From the NCBI RefSeq assembly GCF_900496975.1, contig NZ_UFQC01000046.1:1-44673 (forward strand): a DNA stretch of 44,673 nucleotides, in the 5' to 3' direction. The translations under genes were made by a program, and so were the position numbers. How positions within the stretch are numbered: position 1 is the stretch's first letter; each line of letters starts with the position of its first letter. Shown here in pieces: positions 16,989 through 25,656 of this stretch. Source of the DNA: Achromobacter veterisilvae (GTDB lineage: Bacteria > Pseudomonadota > Gammaproteobacteria > Burkholderiales > Burkholderiaceae_B). Under the pieces are notes generated by a model, which did no database searches, was not told the DNA's origin, and saw nothing but the letters and a program-made list of their open reading frames with translations.

Positions 16989-18014
16989 ATGGATAAAACC
17001 ATGAAGGCAGCGGTCGCGCGGGCATTCGGCAAGCCCCTCGTCATCGAAGAAGTCGCGGTGCCGCGCCCGGGTCCGGGCGAACTCCTGGTGAAGATCGAAG
17101 CCTGCGGGGTGTGCCACACCGACCTGCACGCGGTCGAGGGCGACTGGCCCGTCAAGCCCAATCCGCCCTTCATCCCCGGCCACGAAGGCGTCGGCCACGT
17201 CGTGGCGGCGGGCGCCGGCGTCACCCACGTGAAGGAAGGCGACCGCGTCGGCATCCCCTGGCTCTATTCCGCCTGCGGGCACTGCGAACACTGCCTGGGC
17301 GGCTGGGAAACCCTGTGCGAACAGCAGCAGAACGCCGGCTACTCCGTGAACGGCGGCTTCGCCGAGTACGCCCTGGCCGCCGCGGACTACGTGGGGCTGC
17401 TGCCCAAGAACGTCGGTTTCGTCGAGATCGCGCCCGTGCTGTGCGCCGGCGTCACCGTGTACAAGGGCCTGAAGATGACCGACACCCGCCCGGGCAACTG
17501 GGTGGTGGTCTCCGGCATCGGCGGGCTGGGCCACATGGCGGTGCAGTACGCGAAGGCCATGGGCCTGAACGTCGCCGCGGTGGACATCGACGACGCCAAG
17601 CTGGATTTCGCCCGCCGCCTGGGCGCGGAGGTCACCGTCAACGCCAAGACCACGGATCCGGCCGCCTACCTGAAGCGTGAAATCGGCGGCGCGCACGGCG
17701 CGCTGATCACGGCCGTGTCGCCCAAGGCGTTCGAGCAGGCGCTGGGCATGGTGCGCCGCGGCGGCACCGTGGCGCTCAACGGGCTGCCCCCGGGCGACTT
17801 CCCGCTGTCGATCTTCGACATGGTGCTCAACGGCGTCACCGTGCGCGGCTCGATCGTGGGTTCGCGCCTGGACCTGCAAGAGTCGCTGCAATTCGCGGAA
17901 GAGGGCAAGGTGCACGCCACGGTCGCCACCGAAAGCCTCGAAAACATCAACGACGTTTTCGACCGCATGCGCCGCGGCCAGATCGAAGGCCGCGTCGTGC
18001 TCGACTTCGCCTGA
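16989..18014 (+). CDS. adhP: Zinc-dependent alcohol dehydrogenase
   Basis: NAD-dependent medium-chain alcohol dehydrogenase of 341 aa converting ethanol and other primary alcohols to aldehydes and back. Catalytic zinc ligands are C42, H65 and C152. The structural zinc lobe has C96, C99, C102 and C110 (SACGHCEHC). The Rossmann motif GIGGLG is at 176-181. Length and motifs match the AdhP type. I choose the ATG at 16989, preceded by GGAGGTAG, over an in-frame ATG 20 codons upstream that would overlap the FNR-like box. The box suggests induction when oxygen is low. Confidence 0.93.
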   Translation: MDKTMKAAVARAFGKPLVIEEVAVPRPGPGELLVKIEACGVCHTDLHAVEGDWPVKPNPPFIPGHEGVGHVVAAGAGVTHVKEGDRVGIPWLYSACGHCEHCLGGWETLCEQQQNAGYSVNGGFAEYALAAADYVGLLPKNVGFVEIAPVLCAGVTVYKGLKMTDTRPGNWVVVSGIGGLGHMAVQYAKAMGLNVAAVDIDDAKLDFARRLGAEVTVNAKTTDPAAYLKREIGGAHGALITAVSPKAFEQALGMVRRGGTVALNGLPPGDFPLSIFDMVLNGVTVRGSIVGSRLDLQESLQFAEEGKVHATVATESLENINDVFDRMRRGQIEGRVVLDFA

Positions 18015-18037
18015 GCACTACGCGCGGCAGAAACGCG

Positions 18038-18072
18038 AAAGGCGCCCGGGGCGGTCCCGGACGCCTTTTTTT
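18038..18072 (+). terminator. Rho-independent terminator of adhP
   Basis: Stem AAAGGCGCCCGGG with TCCCGGACGCCTTT, one internal mismatch, GCGG loop, followed by a run of T. It lies between the convergent adhP and DJ-1/PfpI genes, 9 nt before the stop of the latter. Confidence 0.85.
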
Positions 18073-18081
18073 CCGCCGCTA

Positions 18082-18660
18082 TCAGGGGACGATCTTGGTG
18101 CCCAGCACCGCCAGGAACTGCGACAGCCAGGCCGGATGCGCGGGCCACGCGGGCGCGGTCACCAGGTTGCCGTCGGTGTAGGCCTGGTCGATCCCGATCT
18201 CGGCATAGGTGCCGCCGGCCAGGCGGACTTCCGGCGCGCACGCCGGATACGCCGAGCAGGTGCGCCCCTTCAGGATCCCCGCCGCGGCAAGCAGTTGCGC
18301 GCCGTGGCACACCGCCGCGATGGGCTTCCCGGCCTGGTCGAAGGCGCGCACGATGTCCAGCACCTTTTCATTCAGGCGCAGGTACTCCGGCGCGCGTCCG
18401 CCCGGAATGACCAGGCCGTCGTAGGACGAGGGCTCGACGCGGTCGAAGTCGTAGTTCAGCGCGAAATTGTGGCCGCGCTTTTCGCTGTAGGTCTGCGCGC
18501 CCTCGAAATCGTGGATGGCCGTGGCGACGGTATCGCCGGCCTTCTTGTCCGGGCATACCGCATGCACCGTATGCCCCACCGTCAGCAGGGTCTGGAACGG
18601 CACCATGGTCTCGTAGTCTTCGGCGTAGTCGCCGACCAGCATCAACAGTCGCTTGCTCAT
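18082..18660 (-). CDS. DJ-1/PfpI family protein
   Basis: A 192-residue single-domain protein of the class I glutamine amidotransferase-like superfamily. The nucleophile elbow is AAVCHGAQLL with C118 followed by His; a conserved Glu is at the start (DYAEDYE) and the glycine turn is VIPGGRAPEYLR. Family members act as glyoxalases/deglycases, chaperones or stress proteins, so the reaction cannot be fixed. I start it at the ATG at 18660 (MSKRLLMLVGDYAED), not 13 codons upstream. It is convergent with adhP; a role in handling reactive aldehydes would fit that neighbour but is inference. Confidence 0.88.
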   Translation of the reverse strand: MSKRLLMLVGDYAEDYETMVPFQTLLTVGHTVHAVCPDKKAGDTVATAIHDFEGAQTYSEKRGHNFALNYDFDRVEPSSYDGLVIPGGRAPEYLRLNEKVLDIVRAFDQAGKPIAAVCHGAQLLAAAGILKGRTCSAYPACAPEVRLAGGTYAEIGIDQAYTDGNLVTAPAWPAHPAWLSQFLAVLGTKIVP

Positions 18661-18799
18661 GGAAAGTCTCCTAGGGATGGCGGAAAGCCGGTTCTGCACC
18701 CCGCGGGGCGGGGTTCCGGTTCTTGGTCTTCGTCCCTATTGTGGCTCCGCCATCGGCCCGCGAGGTGGTATCGGGATACCGCAAGCGCCGCGGCCGGCG

Positions 18800-19291
18800 C
18801 TACTGCTCCAGCGCGACGGAGACGCCTTTCGCGCCCAGCAGGCCGACCAGCGCCTTGGGATCGATCCCTATCAAGTAGCCGCGCCGCCCGCCGTTGATGT
18901 AGACCACGGGATAGTCCAGCACCTCCGCCTCGACCCATACCGGCATCTTCTTGCGCGTGCCGAAAGGCGAGGTGCCGCCCACCTGGTAGCCGGAATGGCG
19001 CTGCGCCACCTCGGGCTTGCAGGGTTCGACCCTCTTCAGCCCCGCCTGGCGGGCCAGGTTCTTGGTGGAGACCTCCCGGTCGCCGTGCATGACGATGATG
19101 AGCGGCCTGGCGGACTCGTCCTCCATGATCAGCGTCTTGACCACCGCATGCGGGTCCAGGCCCAGTTGGCGCGCGGCCTCGCCGGCGCCCCCGTGGTCGA
19201 CGTAGTCGTAGGTATGTTCCGTATAGGCCACCTTGTGCTGCTTGAGGAACTGGGTGGCGGGCGTTTCAGATACGTGGCGGGCTTTGCTCAT
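18800..19291 (-). CDS. ybaK: Cys-tRNA(Pro)/Cys-tRNA(Cys) deacylase YbaK
   Basis: A trans-editing enzyme of 163 aa that clears cysteine wrongly attached to tRNA-Pro. The conserved lysine K52 lies in VVKTLIMEDE, and the family stretches MHGDREVSTKNLARQAG, GYQVGGTSPFGTRKKMPVW and VYINGGRRGYLIGIDP are all present. The start is the ATG at 19291; an upstream extension in the same frame overlaps xerD and is not coding. It lies 38 nt after xerD on the same strand, so lysR, xerD and ybaK may be one transcript, as spacings are short (15 and 38 nt). Confidence 0.93.
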   Translation of the reverse strand: MSKARHVSETPATQFLKQHKVAYTEHTYDYVDHGGAGEAARQLGLDPHAVVKTLIMEDESARPLIIVMHGDREVSTKNLARQAGLKRVEPCKPEVAQRHSGYQVGGTSPFGTRKKMPVWVEAEVLDYPVVYINGGRRGYLIGIDPKALVGLLGAKGVSVALEQ

Positions 19292-19329
19292 GAGAATGCC
19301 GGACTGATGTGGGAAAAGGCGCCGCGCGG

Positions 19330-20313
19330 CTAGCCGCGGGGATGGTGCACCGCGTGCAGCGCCTTCAGGCGTTCGCGCGCGACGTGCGTGTAGATCTGCG
19401 TGGTGGAGATGTCCGCGTGGCCCAGCAGCATCTGCACCACGCGCAGGTCGGCGCCGTGGTTCAGCAGGTGCGTGGCGAACGCATGCCGCAGGACGTGCGG
19501 CGACAGGGGCGCGCGGACGTCCGCCAGCAAGGCGTACTTCTTCACCAGTTGCCAGAAGGCCTGGCGCGACATCGGCTCGGCCCGGCCGGTGATGAAGAGC
19601 GCGTCGCTCACGCGGCCGGCCGCCAGTTCCGGCCGCCCGGCCTTCAGGTAGCGGTCGATCCAGTGCGCCGCCTCCGCGCCCAGGGGCACCAGCCTGTCCT
19701 TGCCGCCCTTGCCCAGCACCACGCGCACCACGCCTTCGTTCAGGCTCACGTCCAGGGTCCGCACGCCCACCAGCTCGGACACCCGCAGGCCGGTGGCGTA
19801 CAGCGTTTCCAGCATGGCGCGGTCGCGCAGGCCCCGGGCCTGCTCCAGGTCGGGCGCGCGCAGCAGGGCGTCCACCTGCTGCTCGGACAGGGTCTTGGGC
19901 ATGCGCGGCGGCTGCTTGGCGGCGACCAGCGTCAGACAGGGATCGCGCTCGCACCGGTGTTCGCGCAGGGCCCAGGCATAGAAACGGCGCAGCGCGGCCA
20001 GCCGGCGGTTGGCGGTGGTGGCGCGCGTTTCCTCGTGGCGGAAGGCGAACCAGGCCTCGATGTCGGCTTTTCCAGCATCGCGCAGGGGGATGGCGGGCCC
20101 CGCGGGCAGCGCGTGGGCCTGCCCGCCGGCGCCGTGGCGGTCGGCCATTTCGCGGGCATAGGCCTCGGGGTCTTCGAGCCATCGCGCGAAGCCGGTCAGG
20201 TCGCGCCGGTAGGCGGCCAGGGTGTTGGCCGACAGGCCGTCCTCGAGCCATACGGCGTCTATGAAAGCGTCGATATCGGCCTGGGAGGCGAGCGGCGGGC
20301 GAATGTCGGACAT
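19330..20313 (-). CDS. xerD: Site-specific tyrosine recombinase XerD
   Basis: Resolves chromosome dimers at dif together with XerC under FtsK control. The catalytic set is complete: R177 (ATGLRVSEL), a beta-hairpin lysine in GKGGKDRLVP, H273 and R276 (SPHVLRHAFATHLL), H299 (LGHADISTTQIYTH) and Y308. Length is 327 aa, against about 298 in E. coli. The extra part is an Ala/Gly-rich insertion at about 48-75 in the N-terminal SAM-like domain. It sits among housekeeping genes and is not flanked by att-like repeats, so it is the chromosomal XerD, not an island integrase. Confidence 0.93.
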   Translation of the reverse strand: MSDIRPPLASQADIDAFIDAVWLEDGLSANTLAAYRRDLTGFARWLEDPEAYAREMADRHGAGGQAHALPAGPAIPLRDAGKADIEAWFAFRHEETRATTANRRLAALRRFYAWALREHRCERDPCLTLVAAKQPPRMPKTLSEQQVDALLRAPDLEQARGLRDRAMLETLYATGLRVSELVGVRTLDVSLNEGVVRVVLGKGGKDRLVPLGAEAAHWIDRYLKAGRPELAAGRVSDALFITGRAEPMSRQAFWQLVKKYALLADVRAPLSPHVLRHAFATHLLNHGADLRVVQMLLGHADISTTQIYTHVARERLKALHAVHHPRG

Positions 20314-20328
20314 GATTGATTCTACGGC

Positions 20329-21234
20329 TCAGCGCCCGCCCACGCCCGAAGCGGCCGACTTCAGCCAGCTCTCGAAGAGCTGGAGCGCCTCGGAGCGTTC
20401 GCTGCGCTGCGGATAGCCGAAATAATAGCCCTGGCTGACCGTCAGCGACTGCGGCACCGGCATCGCCAGCGTGCCCTGGTCCAGCGCGGGCTGCGCCAGG
20501 AAGCGCGGCATCAGCCCCACCCCCAGCCCGGCCTGCACCGCCGCCATCACCATGGTGAACAGTTCGTAGCGGGGCCCGCCCGCGGCCTGGGGGCCGTACA
20601 GATGGTTATTGGCGCCGTACCACTGGCGCCAGGCGTCGGGGCGCGAAGCCAGGTGCAGGTGCGTCATGCCGGACAGGGCGCCGGCGCCGGAGTCCGCCGC
20701 GCGCGCCGCCAGTTCCGGCGCGCACACCGGCACCAGCTCGCGCTCGGGAAACAGCAGCACGCCCTGCGTTCCCGGCCACAATCCGTCCCCGTGGTACAGC
20801 GCGCCGTCGAAGGGCTGGTCCTTGAACTGGAAGGGCAGCGTGCGCACCGACAGGCTGACGGTGATGTCGCCGTGTTCCCGCTGGAAGTCCGCCAGGCGCG
20901 GGATCAGCCAGGTCGTGGCCAGGGTGGGCACGACGGCGATGTGGATGCTGCGGCCCATGCCGGTGCGGCTGACCAGGCCGAAGGTGTCTTTTTCGATCTG
21001 GTCCAGGTGGTGGCGGATGCGGCCGGCGTATTCCGCCCCGTGGTCGGTCAGCACGATGCGCCGCCGCACCCGGGTGAACAGTTGCACGCCCAGGCGCGAC
21101 TCCAGGCTGGCCACCTGGCGGTAGACCGCGCTGTGGGTCAGGGACAGTTCCTCGGCCGCGCGGGAAAAGCTGCCCAGGCGGGCGGAGGCTTCGAACGCCT
21201 GCAAGGCGCTCAGGTTGGGAATGCCGTTTCTCAT
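20329..21234 (-). CDS. LysR-family regulator, GcvA-like
   Basis: A 301-residue transcription factor. The winged helix-turn-helix is at about 7-66 (IPNLSALQAFEASARLGSFS, then RAAEELSLTHSAVYRQVASL), followed by an effector-binding domain. The N-terminal wording is that of the GcvA-like subgroup. It is divergent from the TPP enzyme at 21404 with a 169-bp gap containing a TGCAAT-N7-ATTGCA site, so it most likely controls that gene and itself. The ligand is unknown. Confidence 0.9.
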   Translation of the reverse strand: MRNGIPNLSALQAFEASARLGSFSRAAEELSLTHSAVYRQVASLESRLGVQLFTRVRRRIVLTDHGAEYAGRIRHHLDQIEKDTFGLVSRTGMGRSIHIAVVPTLATTWLIPRLADFQREHGDITVSLSVRTLPFQFKDQPFDGALYHGDGLWPGTQGVLLFPERELVPVCAPELAARAADSGAGALSGMTHLHLASRPDAWRQWYGANNHLYGPQAAGGPRYELFTMVMAAVQAGLGVGLMPRFLAQPALDQGTLAMPVPQSLTVSQGYYFGYPQRSERSEALQLFESWLKSAASGVGGR

Positions 21235-21305
21235 AGAGCGGGAACCGCCTTGTGCGGGCCGGGTGCTGCGGCGCTCGGGGCGCGGCGCTTGCCGCGGCGC
21301 AACAT

Positions 21306-21354
21306 GGCACGTCGTGCCGGTGGGTCAATAGATTGTGCAATTTTATCAATTGCA
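21306..21354. promoter_or_regulatory. Candidate LysR operator in the divergent gap
   Basis: Two inverted repeats occur between the LysR gene and the TPP enzyme: GGCAC-GTC-GTGCC (21306-21318) and TGCAAT-TTTATCA-ATTGCA (21336-21354). The second has the size and AT-rich centre usual for LysR boxes (T-N11-A type). Assignment to the neighbouring regulator is inferred. Confidence 0.5.
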
Positions 21355-21403
21355 TTGTGCGATCGAGGAACATTATGCTCGGATGTCCTAACCTCGGCTC
21401 ATC

Positions 21404-23101
21404 ATGACTACCACCCCCATGTCCCAGCAAGAATCCCGCCTAGGCGGACACATCCTGGTCGACCAACTGGTTGCGCAGGGCGTCAAGCATGTTTTCTGTG
21501 TTCCCGGCGAAAGCTACCTCGCGGTGCTGGACGGCCTGCACGACGCGGATATCAAGGTCACGGTGTGCCGCCAGGAAGGCGGCGCGGCCATGATGGCCGA
21601 CGCCCACGGCAAGCTGACCGGCGAACCCGGCATCTGCATGGTGACCCGCGGCCCCGGCGCGTCCAACGCGCTGGCCGGCGTGCACATCGCCAAGCAGGAC
21701 TCCACCCCGCTGATCCTCTTCGTGGGCCAGATCGAACGCGGCATGCGCGAACGCGAAGCCTTCCAGGAAATGGATTACCGCGCCGTGTTCGGCACGCAGG
21801 CCAAGTGGGTCACCGAAATCGACCAGGTCGAACGGATCCCCGAACTGATTTCGCGCGCCTTCCACGTCGCCACCTCGGGCCGCCCCGGCCCGGTCGTCAT
21901 CGCCCTGCCCGAGGACATGCTCGTCGAAGCGGCGGCGGTCGCCGACGCGCCCCGCTACGAAATCATCGACTCCGCGCCCACCGCCGGCCAGTTGGCCGAC
22001 CTGGAAAAGCTGCTGGCCGACGCCAAGAACCCGGTCGCGATCCTGGGCGGCACGCGCTGGGACGCCCGCGCCGTGCAGCAGTTCGCCGATTTCGCGCAGC
22101 GCCACGCGCTGCCCACGGCGGTGTCGTTCCGCCGCCAGATGCTGTTCCCCGCCGACCACCCCTGCTTCATCGGCGACGTGGGCCTGGGCATCAATCCGGC
22201 CTTGCTCAAGCGCGTCGCCGACGCGGACCTGGTCCTGCTGGTGGGCGGCCGCATGTCGGAAAACCCCAGCCAGGCCTATACCCTGCTGGACATCCCGGTG
22301 CCCCGGCAAAAGCTGGTGCACGTGCACCCCGACTCCGGCGAACTGGCGCGCGTCTATCGCCCCACGCTGGCCATCAACACCTCGCCCGCCGCCTTCGCGC
22401 AGGCGCTCGCCGGCCTGAAGGCGCCCGCCAAGCCCGCCTGGGCCGAAGGCACGCAGGCCATGCGCGAGTCGTACCTGCAATGGAGCGATCCCTCCGCGAT
22501 CACGACGCCGGGCGCGCTCCAGATGGGCCAGGTGATGGCCTATCTGGAAAAAACGCTGCCGGCCGATGCCATCATGACCAACGGCGCCGGCAACTACGCC
22601 ACCTGGCTGCACCGCTTCCACCGCTTCAACCGCTACGGCACGCAACTGGCGCCCACGTCGGGCTCCATGGGCTACGGTCTGCCCGCGGCCGTGGGCGCCA
22701 AGCGCGTCTGGCCCGACAAGACGGTGGTGTGCTTCGCCGGCGACGGGTGCTTCCTGATGCACGGCCAGGAATTCGCCACGGCCGTGCAGTACGACCTGCC
22801 CATCGTGGTGGTGCTGGTGGACAACGGCATGTACGGCACGATCCGCATGCACCAGGAAAAGCACTACCCCGGCCGCATTTCCGCGACCGCGCTGAAAAAC
22901 CCGGATTTCGCCGACTACGCGCGCGCCTTCGGCGGCCACGGCGAACGCGTCGAGACCACCGAGCAGTTCGGGCCCGCCTTCGAGCGCGCCCTGGCCAGCG
23001 GCAAGCCGGCGATCCTGCACTGCTTCATCGATCCGGAAACCATCACGCCGTCCACGACCCTGGAAAAGATCCGCGACGCGGCCCTGAAAGCCCAGCACTG
23101 A
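21404..23101 (+). CDS. Thiamine pyrophosphate-dependent enzyme, acetolactate synthase-like
   Basis: A 565-residue protein with the three-domain layout of acetolactate synthase and related decarboxylases. The activating Glu is E58 (VCRQEGGAAMMADAHG). The TPP/Mg motif is GDGCFLMHGQEFATAV (D447) ending in VDNGMYG. No small regulatory subunit follows, so this is probably not the biosynthetic IlvB. Relatives act on varied 2-oxo acids, and the substrate cannot be told. The start at 21404 (MTTTPMSQQES) is one option; an internal ATG at codon 6 is equally possible. The divergent LysR gene is the likely regulator; gcdH follows after 129 bp. Confidence 0.85.
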   Translation: MTTTPMSQQESRLGGHILVDQLVAQGVKHVFCVPGESYLAVLDGLHDADIKVTVCRQEGGAAMMADAHGKLTGEPGICMVTRGPGASNALAGVHIAKQDSTPLILFVGQIERGMREREAFQEMDYRAVFGTQAKWVTEIDQVERIPELISRAFHVATSGRPGPVVIALPEDMLVEAAAVADAPRYEIIDSAPTAGQLADLEKLLADAKNPVAILGGTRWDARAVQQFADFAQRHALPTAVSFRRQMLFPADHPCFIGDVGLGINPALLKRVADADLVLLVGGRMSENPSQAYTLLDIPVPRQKLVHVHPDSGELARVYRPTLAINTSPAAFAQALAGLKAPAKPAWAEGTQAMRESYLQWSDPSAITTPGALQMGQVMAYLEKTLPADAIMTNGAGNYATWLHRFHRFNRYGTQLAPTSGSMGYGLPAAVGAKRVWPDKTVVCFAGDGCFLMHGQEFATAVQYDLPIVVVLVDNGMYGTIRMHQEKHYPGRISATALKNPDFADYARAFGGHGERVETTEQFGPAFERALASGKPAILHCFIDPETITPSTTLEKIRDAALKAQH

Positions 23102-23230
23102 CACGGCAAGGACACGGCGGGCGCCGGCGGCGCGCAAGGCGCGCCGGGCAACCCGCAGCTTGCCGTCGCAATTATTTTAGGTTTAAACTTTCTAGCATTC
23201 CGAACACGGAAATCCATAGCGGAGACCAGC

Positions 23231-24424
23231 ATGTCCTCGAATCCTTCCTTTCACTGGCAAGATCCCCTGTTGCTGGACCAGCAACTGACCGAAGAAGAAC
23301 GCATGGTGCGCGACGCTGCCTACGCCTATGCGCAGGACAAGCTTGCTCCGCGCGTCCTGAACGCGTTCCGCAATGAACAGACCGATCCGGCCATCTTCTC
23401 CGAAATGGGCGAACTGGGCCTCCTGGGCGCCACCATCCCCGTCGAATACGGCGGCGCCGGCCTGAACTACGTCAGCTACGGCCTGATCGCCCGCGAAGTC
23501 GAACGCATCGACTCCGGCTACCGCTCCATGATGAGCGTGCAGTCGTCCCTGGTGATGGTGCCCATCAACGAATTCGGCAGCGAAGCGCAAAAGCAGAAGT
23601 ACCTGCCCAAGCTCGCCCGCGGCGAATGGATCGGCTGCTTCGGCCTGACCGAACCCAACCACGGCTCCGACCCCGGCGGCATGGAAACCCGCGCCGTCAA
23701 GACGTCCGACGGCTACAAGGTTTCCGGCAACAAGATGTGGATCACCAACTCGCCCATCGCCGACGTCTTCGTGGTGTGGGCCAAGTGCGTCGGCGGCGAC
23801 TTCGACGGCAAGATCCGCGGCTTCATCCTGGAAAAGGGCATGAAGGGCCTGTCGGCCCCGGCCATCCACGGCAAGGTCGGCCTGCGCGCCTCGATCACCG
23901 GCGAAATCGTCATGGACGAAGTGGAAGTGTCCGACGAACAGATGATGCCCGGCGTGTCCGGCCTGAAGGGTCCGTTCACCTGCCTGAACTCCGCCCGCTA
24001 CGGCATCGCCTGGGGCGCCGTCGGCGCCGCCGAGGCCTGCTGGCACACCGCCCGCCAGTACACCCTGGACCGCAAGCAGTTCGGCCGTCCGCTGGCCGCC
24101 AACCAGTTGATCCAGAAGAAGCTGGCCGACATGCAGACCGAGATCACGCTGGCCCTGCAAGGCTGCCTGCGCCTGGGCCGCATGAAGGACGAAGGCACCG
24201 CCGCCGTGGAAATCACGTCCATCATGAAGCGCAACTCCTGCGGCAAGGCCCTGGACATCGCCCGCCTGGCGCGCGACATGCTCGGCGGCAACGGCATCTC
24301 CGACGAGTTCGGCGTGGCCCGCCACCTGGTGAACCTGGAAGTGGTCAACACCTACGAAGGCACCCACGACGTGCACGCCCTGATCCTGGGCCGCGCGCAG
24401 ACGGGCATCCAGGCGTTCTATTGA
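23231..24424 (+). CDS. gcdH: Glutaryl-CoA dehydrogenase
   Basis: FAD enzyme that oxidises and decarboxylates glutaryl-CoA to crotonyl-CoA in lysine, tryptophan and some aromatic-acid breakdown. The 397 aa follow the mitochondrial GCDH almost stretch by stretch: RIDSGYRSMMSVQSSLVM, GCFGLTEPNHGSDPGGMETR, KMWITNSPIADVFVVWAK and NTYEGTHDVHALILGRA. The catalytic base is E376. This is a much closer match than to other acyl-CoA dehydrogenases. The ATG at 23231 has GCGGAGACC upstream. A terminator follows directly, so it is not co-transcribed with the TRAP gene. Glutaryl-CoA:succinate CoA-transferase is not in the window. Confidence 0.95.
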   Translation: MSSNPSFHWQDPLLLDQQLTEEERMVRDAAYAYAQDKLAPRVLNAFRNEQTDPAIFSEMGELGLLGATIPVEYGGAGLNYVSYGLIAREVERIDSGYRSMMSVQSSLVMVPINEFGSEAQKQKYLPKLARGEWIGCFGLTEPNHGSDPGGMETRAVKTSDGYKVSGNKMWITNSPIADVFVVWAKCVGGDFDGKIRGFILEKGMKGLSAPAIHGKVGLRASITGEIVMDEVEVSDEQMMPGVSGLKGPFTCLNSARYGIAWGAVGAAEACWHTARQYTLDRKQFGRPLAANQLIQKKLADMQTEITLALQGCLRLGRMKDEGTAAVEITSIMKRNSCGKALDIARLARDMLGGNGISDEFGVARHLVNLEVVNTYEGTHDVHALILGRAQTGIQAFY

Positions 24425-24448
24425 TCGCCCGCCTATCCCGGCCCTGAA

Positions 24449-24480
24449 CAAGGCCGCCCCTCGGGGCGGCCTTGTCATTT
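24449..24480 (+). terminator. Rho-independent terminator of gcdH
   Basis: CAAGGCCGCCCC (24449-24460) pairs with GGGGCGGCCTTG (24463-24474), followed by TCATTT. It is a very stable stem with a weak T tract, 25 nt past the stop. Confidence 0.75.
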
Positions 24481-24634
24481 CGTCCTTGGGCAATCGAACC
24501 GCGCCCGCGCATTGCCGAAAGCCCGAATAGCCGCGGCCCCGCGCAGGCCGTACGCTTTGCGGCATCGGCCAGGCACGGGCCCGGGCGCTCCCGCGCCGTC
24601 CCACGTGCCCGACCCAACCAACCAGGAGTCGCGC

Positions 24635-25624
24635 ATGCAAGGCAATCCATCCCTCCGCCTGCTGGCGGGCATCGCCATGGCCTTCATGGCCCATGGCGCC
24701 TATGCCGCCACCACCCTGACGATGGCCACCGAATACCCGGCCACCTCCATGCCCGGCCAGGGCGTGTCCACCTTCGCCGAACTGGTCCGCGCGAAGACCT
24801 CGGGCGCCGTGGTCATCGACGCGAGCTACGACGCCGCCAAGGGGATCAAGTCCGGCGACATGATCGACGCCGTGGAGGCGCGCAAGGTCGACGCGGGCGA
24901 TGCGTTCGCGGGCGCCCTGGCCACCAAGTACCCGATCTTCGGCGTCTCGTCCCTGCCCTTCCTGGCCGACTCGCTGTCCAAGGCGCGGAACCTGAACAAG
25001 GCCGCGCGGCCGGCCTATGAAAAACTGCTGGCGGCGCACGGGCAGAAACTGCTGTACACCACGCCCTGGCCGGCCTCGGGCATCTGGTCGAAGCAGAAGA
25101 TCGACGGCGTCGCGGCGCTGAAGGGCCTGAGCATCCGCACCTATGACGCCACCTCGCAGGACGTGATGCAGAAAGCCGGCGCCCGCGCGCAGAACATCTC
25201 GTTCGCCGACGCCATGCCGCGGATCGCCTCGGGCGAAGTGAACGCCGTGCTGTCCTCGGGCGACGGCGGCGCGGGCCGCAAGCTGTGGGAACACCTGCCC
25301 AACTTCGCCGAGATCAACTACGCCATGCCGGTCTCGATCGCGACGATGAACCTGCAGGCCTACCAGGCCCTGGACGCGCGCACCCGGCGCGCCATCGACC
25401 AGGCGGCGGCGCAGACCGAAACCGAACAATGGAAGCGGATCGACGGCCGCCTGCAGCAGAATTACGCCAACATGCGCAAGAACGGCGTGGTCATCAATAC
25501 CTCGGTGCCGCTGCCCGTGCGCAACGCGCTGAAGGACGCGGCGGCGGACTCGGTGAACGCCTGGAAGGCCGCGGCCGGCCCCGATGCCGCCGCCATTCTG
25601 AAGCAGGCGGGCGGCAAGCGGTAG
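24635..25624 (+). CDS. TRAP transporter substrate-binding protein, DctP type (orphan)
   Basis: A periplasmic carboxylate-binding protein of 329 aa. The signal peptide is LRLLAGIAMAFMAHGAYA, cut after residue 24. DctP-family stretches include FAELVRAKTSGAVVID and VAALKGLSIRTYDA; R168 in GLSIR is the position that usually grips the ligand carboxylate. AGGAG stands a few bases before the ATG at 24635. No DctQ or DctM membrane subunit is adjacent: the gene upstream is gcdH with its terminator and the next gene is convergent. It must either share a distant transporter or serve as a sensor. Confidence 0.88.
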   Translation: MQGNPSLRLLAGIAMAFMAHGAYAATTLTMATEYPATSMPGQGVSTFAELVRAKTSGAVVIDASYDAAKGIKSGDMIDAVEARKVDAGDAFAGALATKYPIFGVSSLPFLADSLSKARNLNKAARPAYEKLLAAHGQKLLYTTPWPASGIWSKQKIDGVAALKGLSIRTYDATSQDVMQKAGARAQNISFADAMPRIASGEVNAVLSSGDGGAGRKLWEHLPNFAEINYAMPVSIATMNLQAYQALDARTRRAIDQAAAQTETEQWKRIDGRLQQNYANMRKNGVVINTSVPLPVRNALKDAAADSVNAWKAAAGPDAAAILKQAGGKR

Positions 25625-25656
25625 CGCGGCGGCGGCGTTCCCGCCCCCCTGGTCCG

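Noticed and set aside
19330..20313. Phage or island tyrosine integrase
   Set aside because: Length, N-terminal SAM-like domain and active-site wording fit XerD, and the neighbours are ordinary chromosomal genes.
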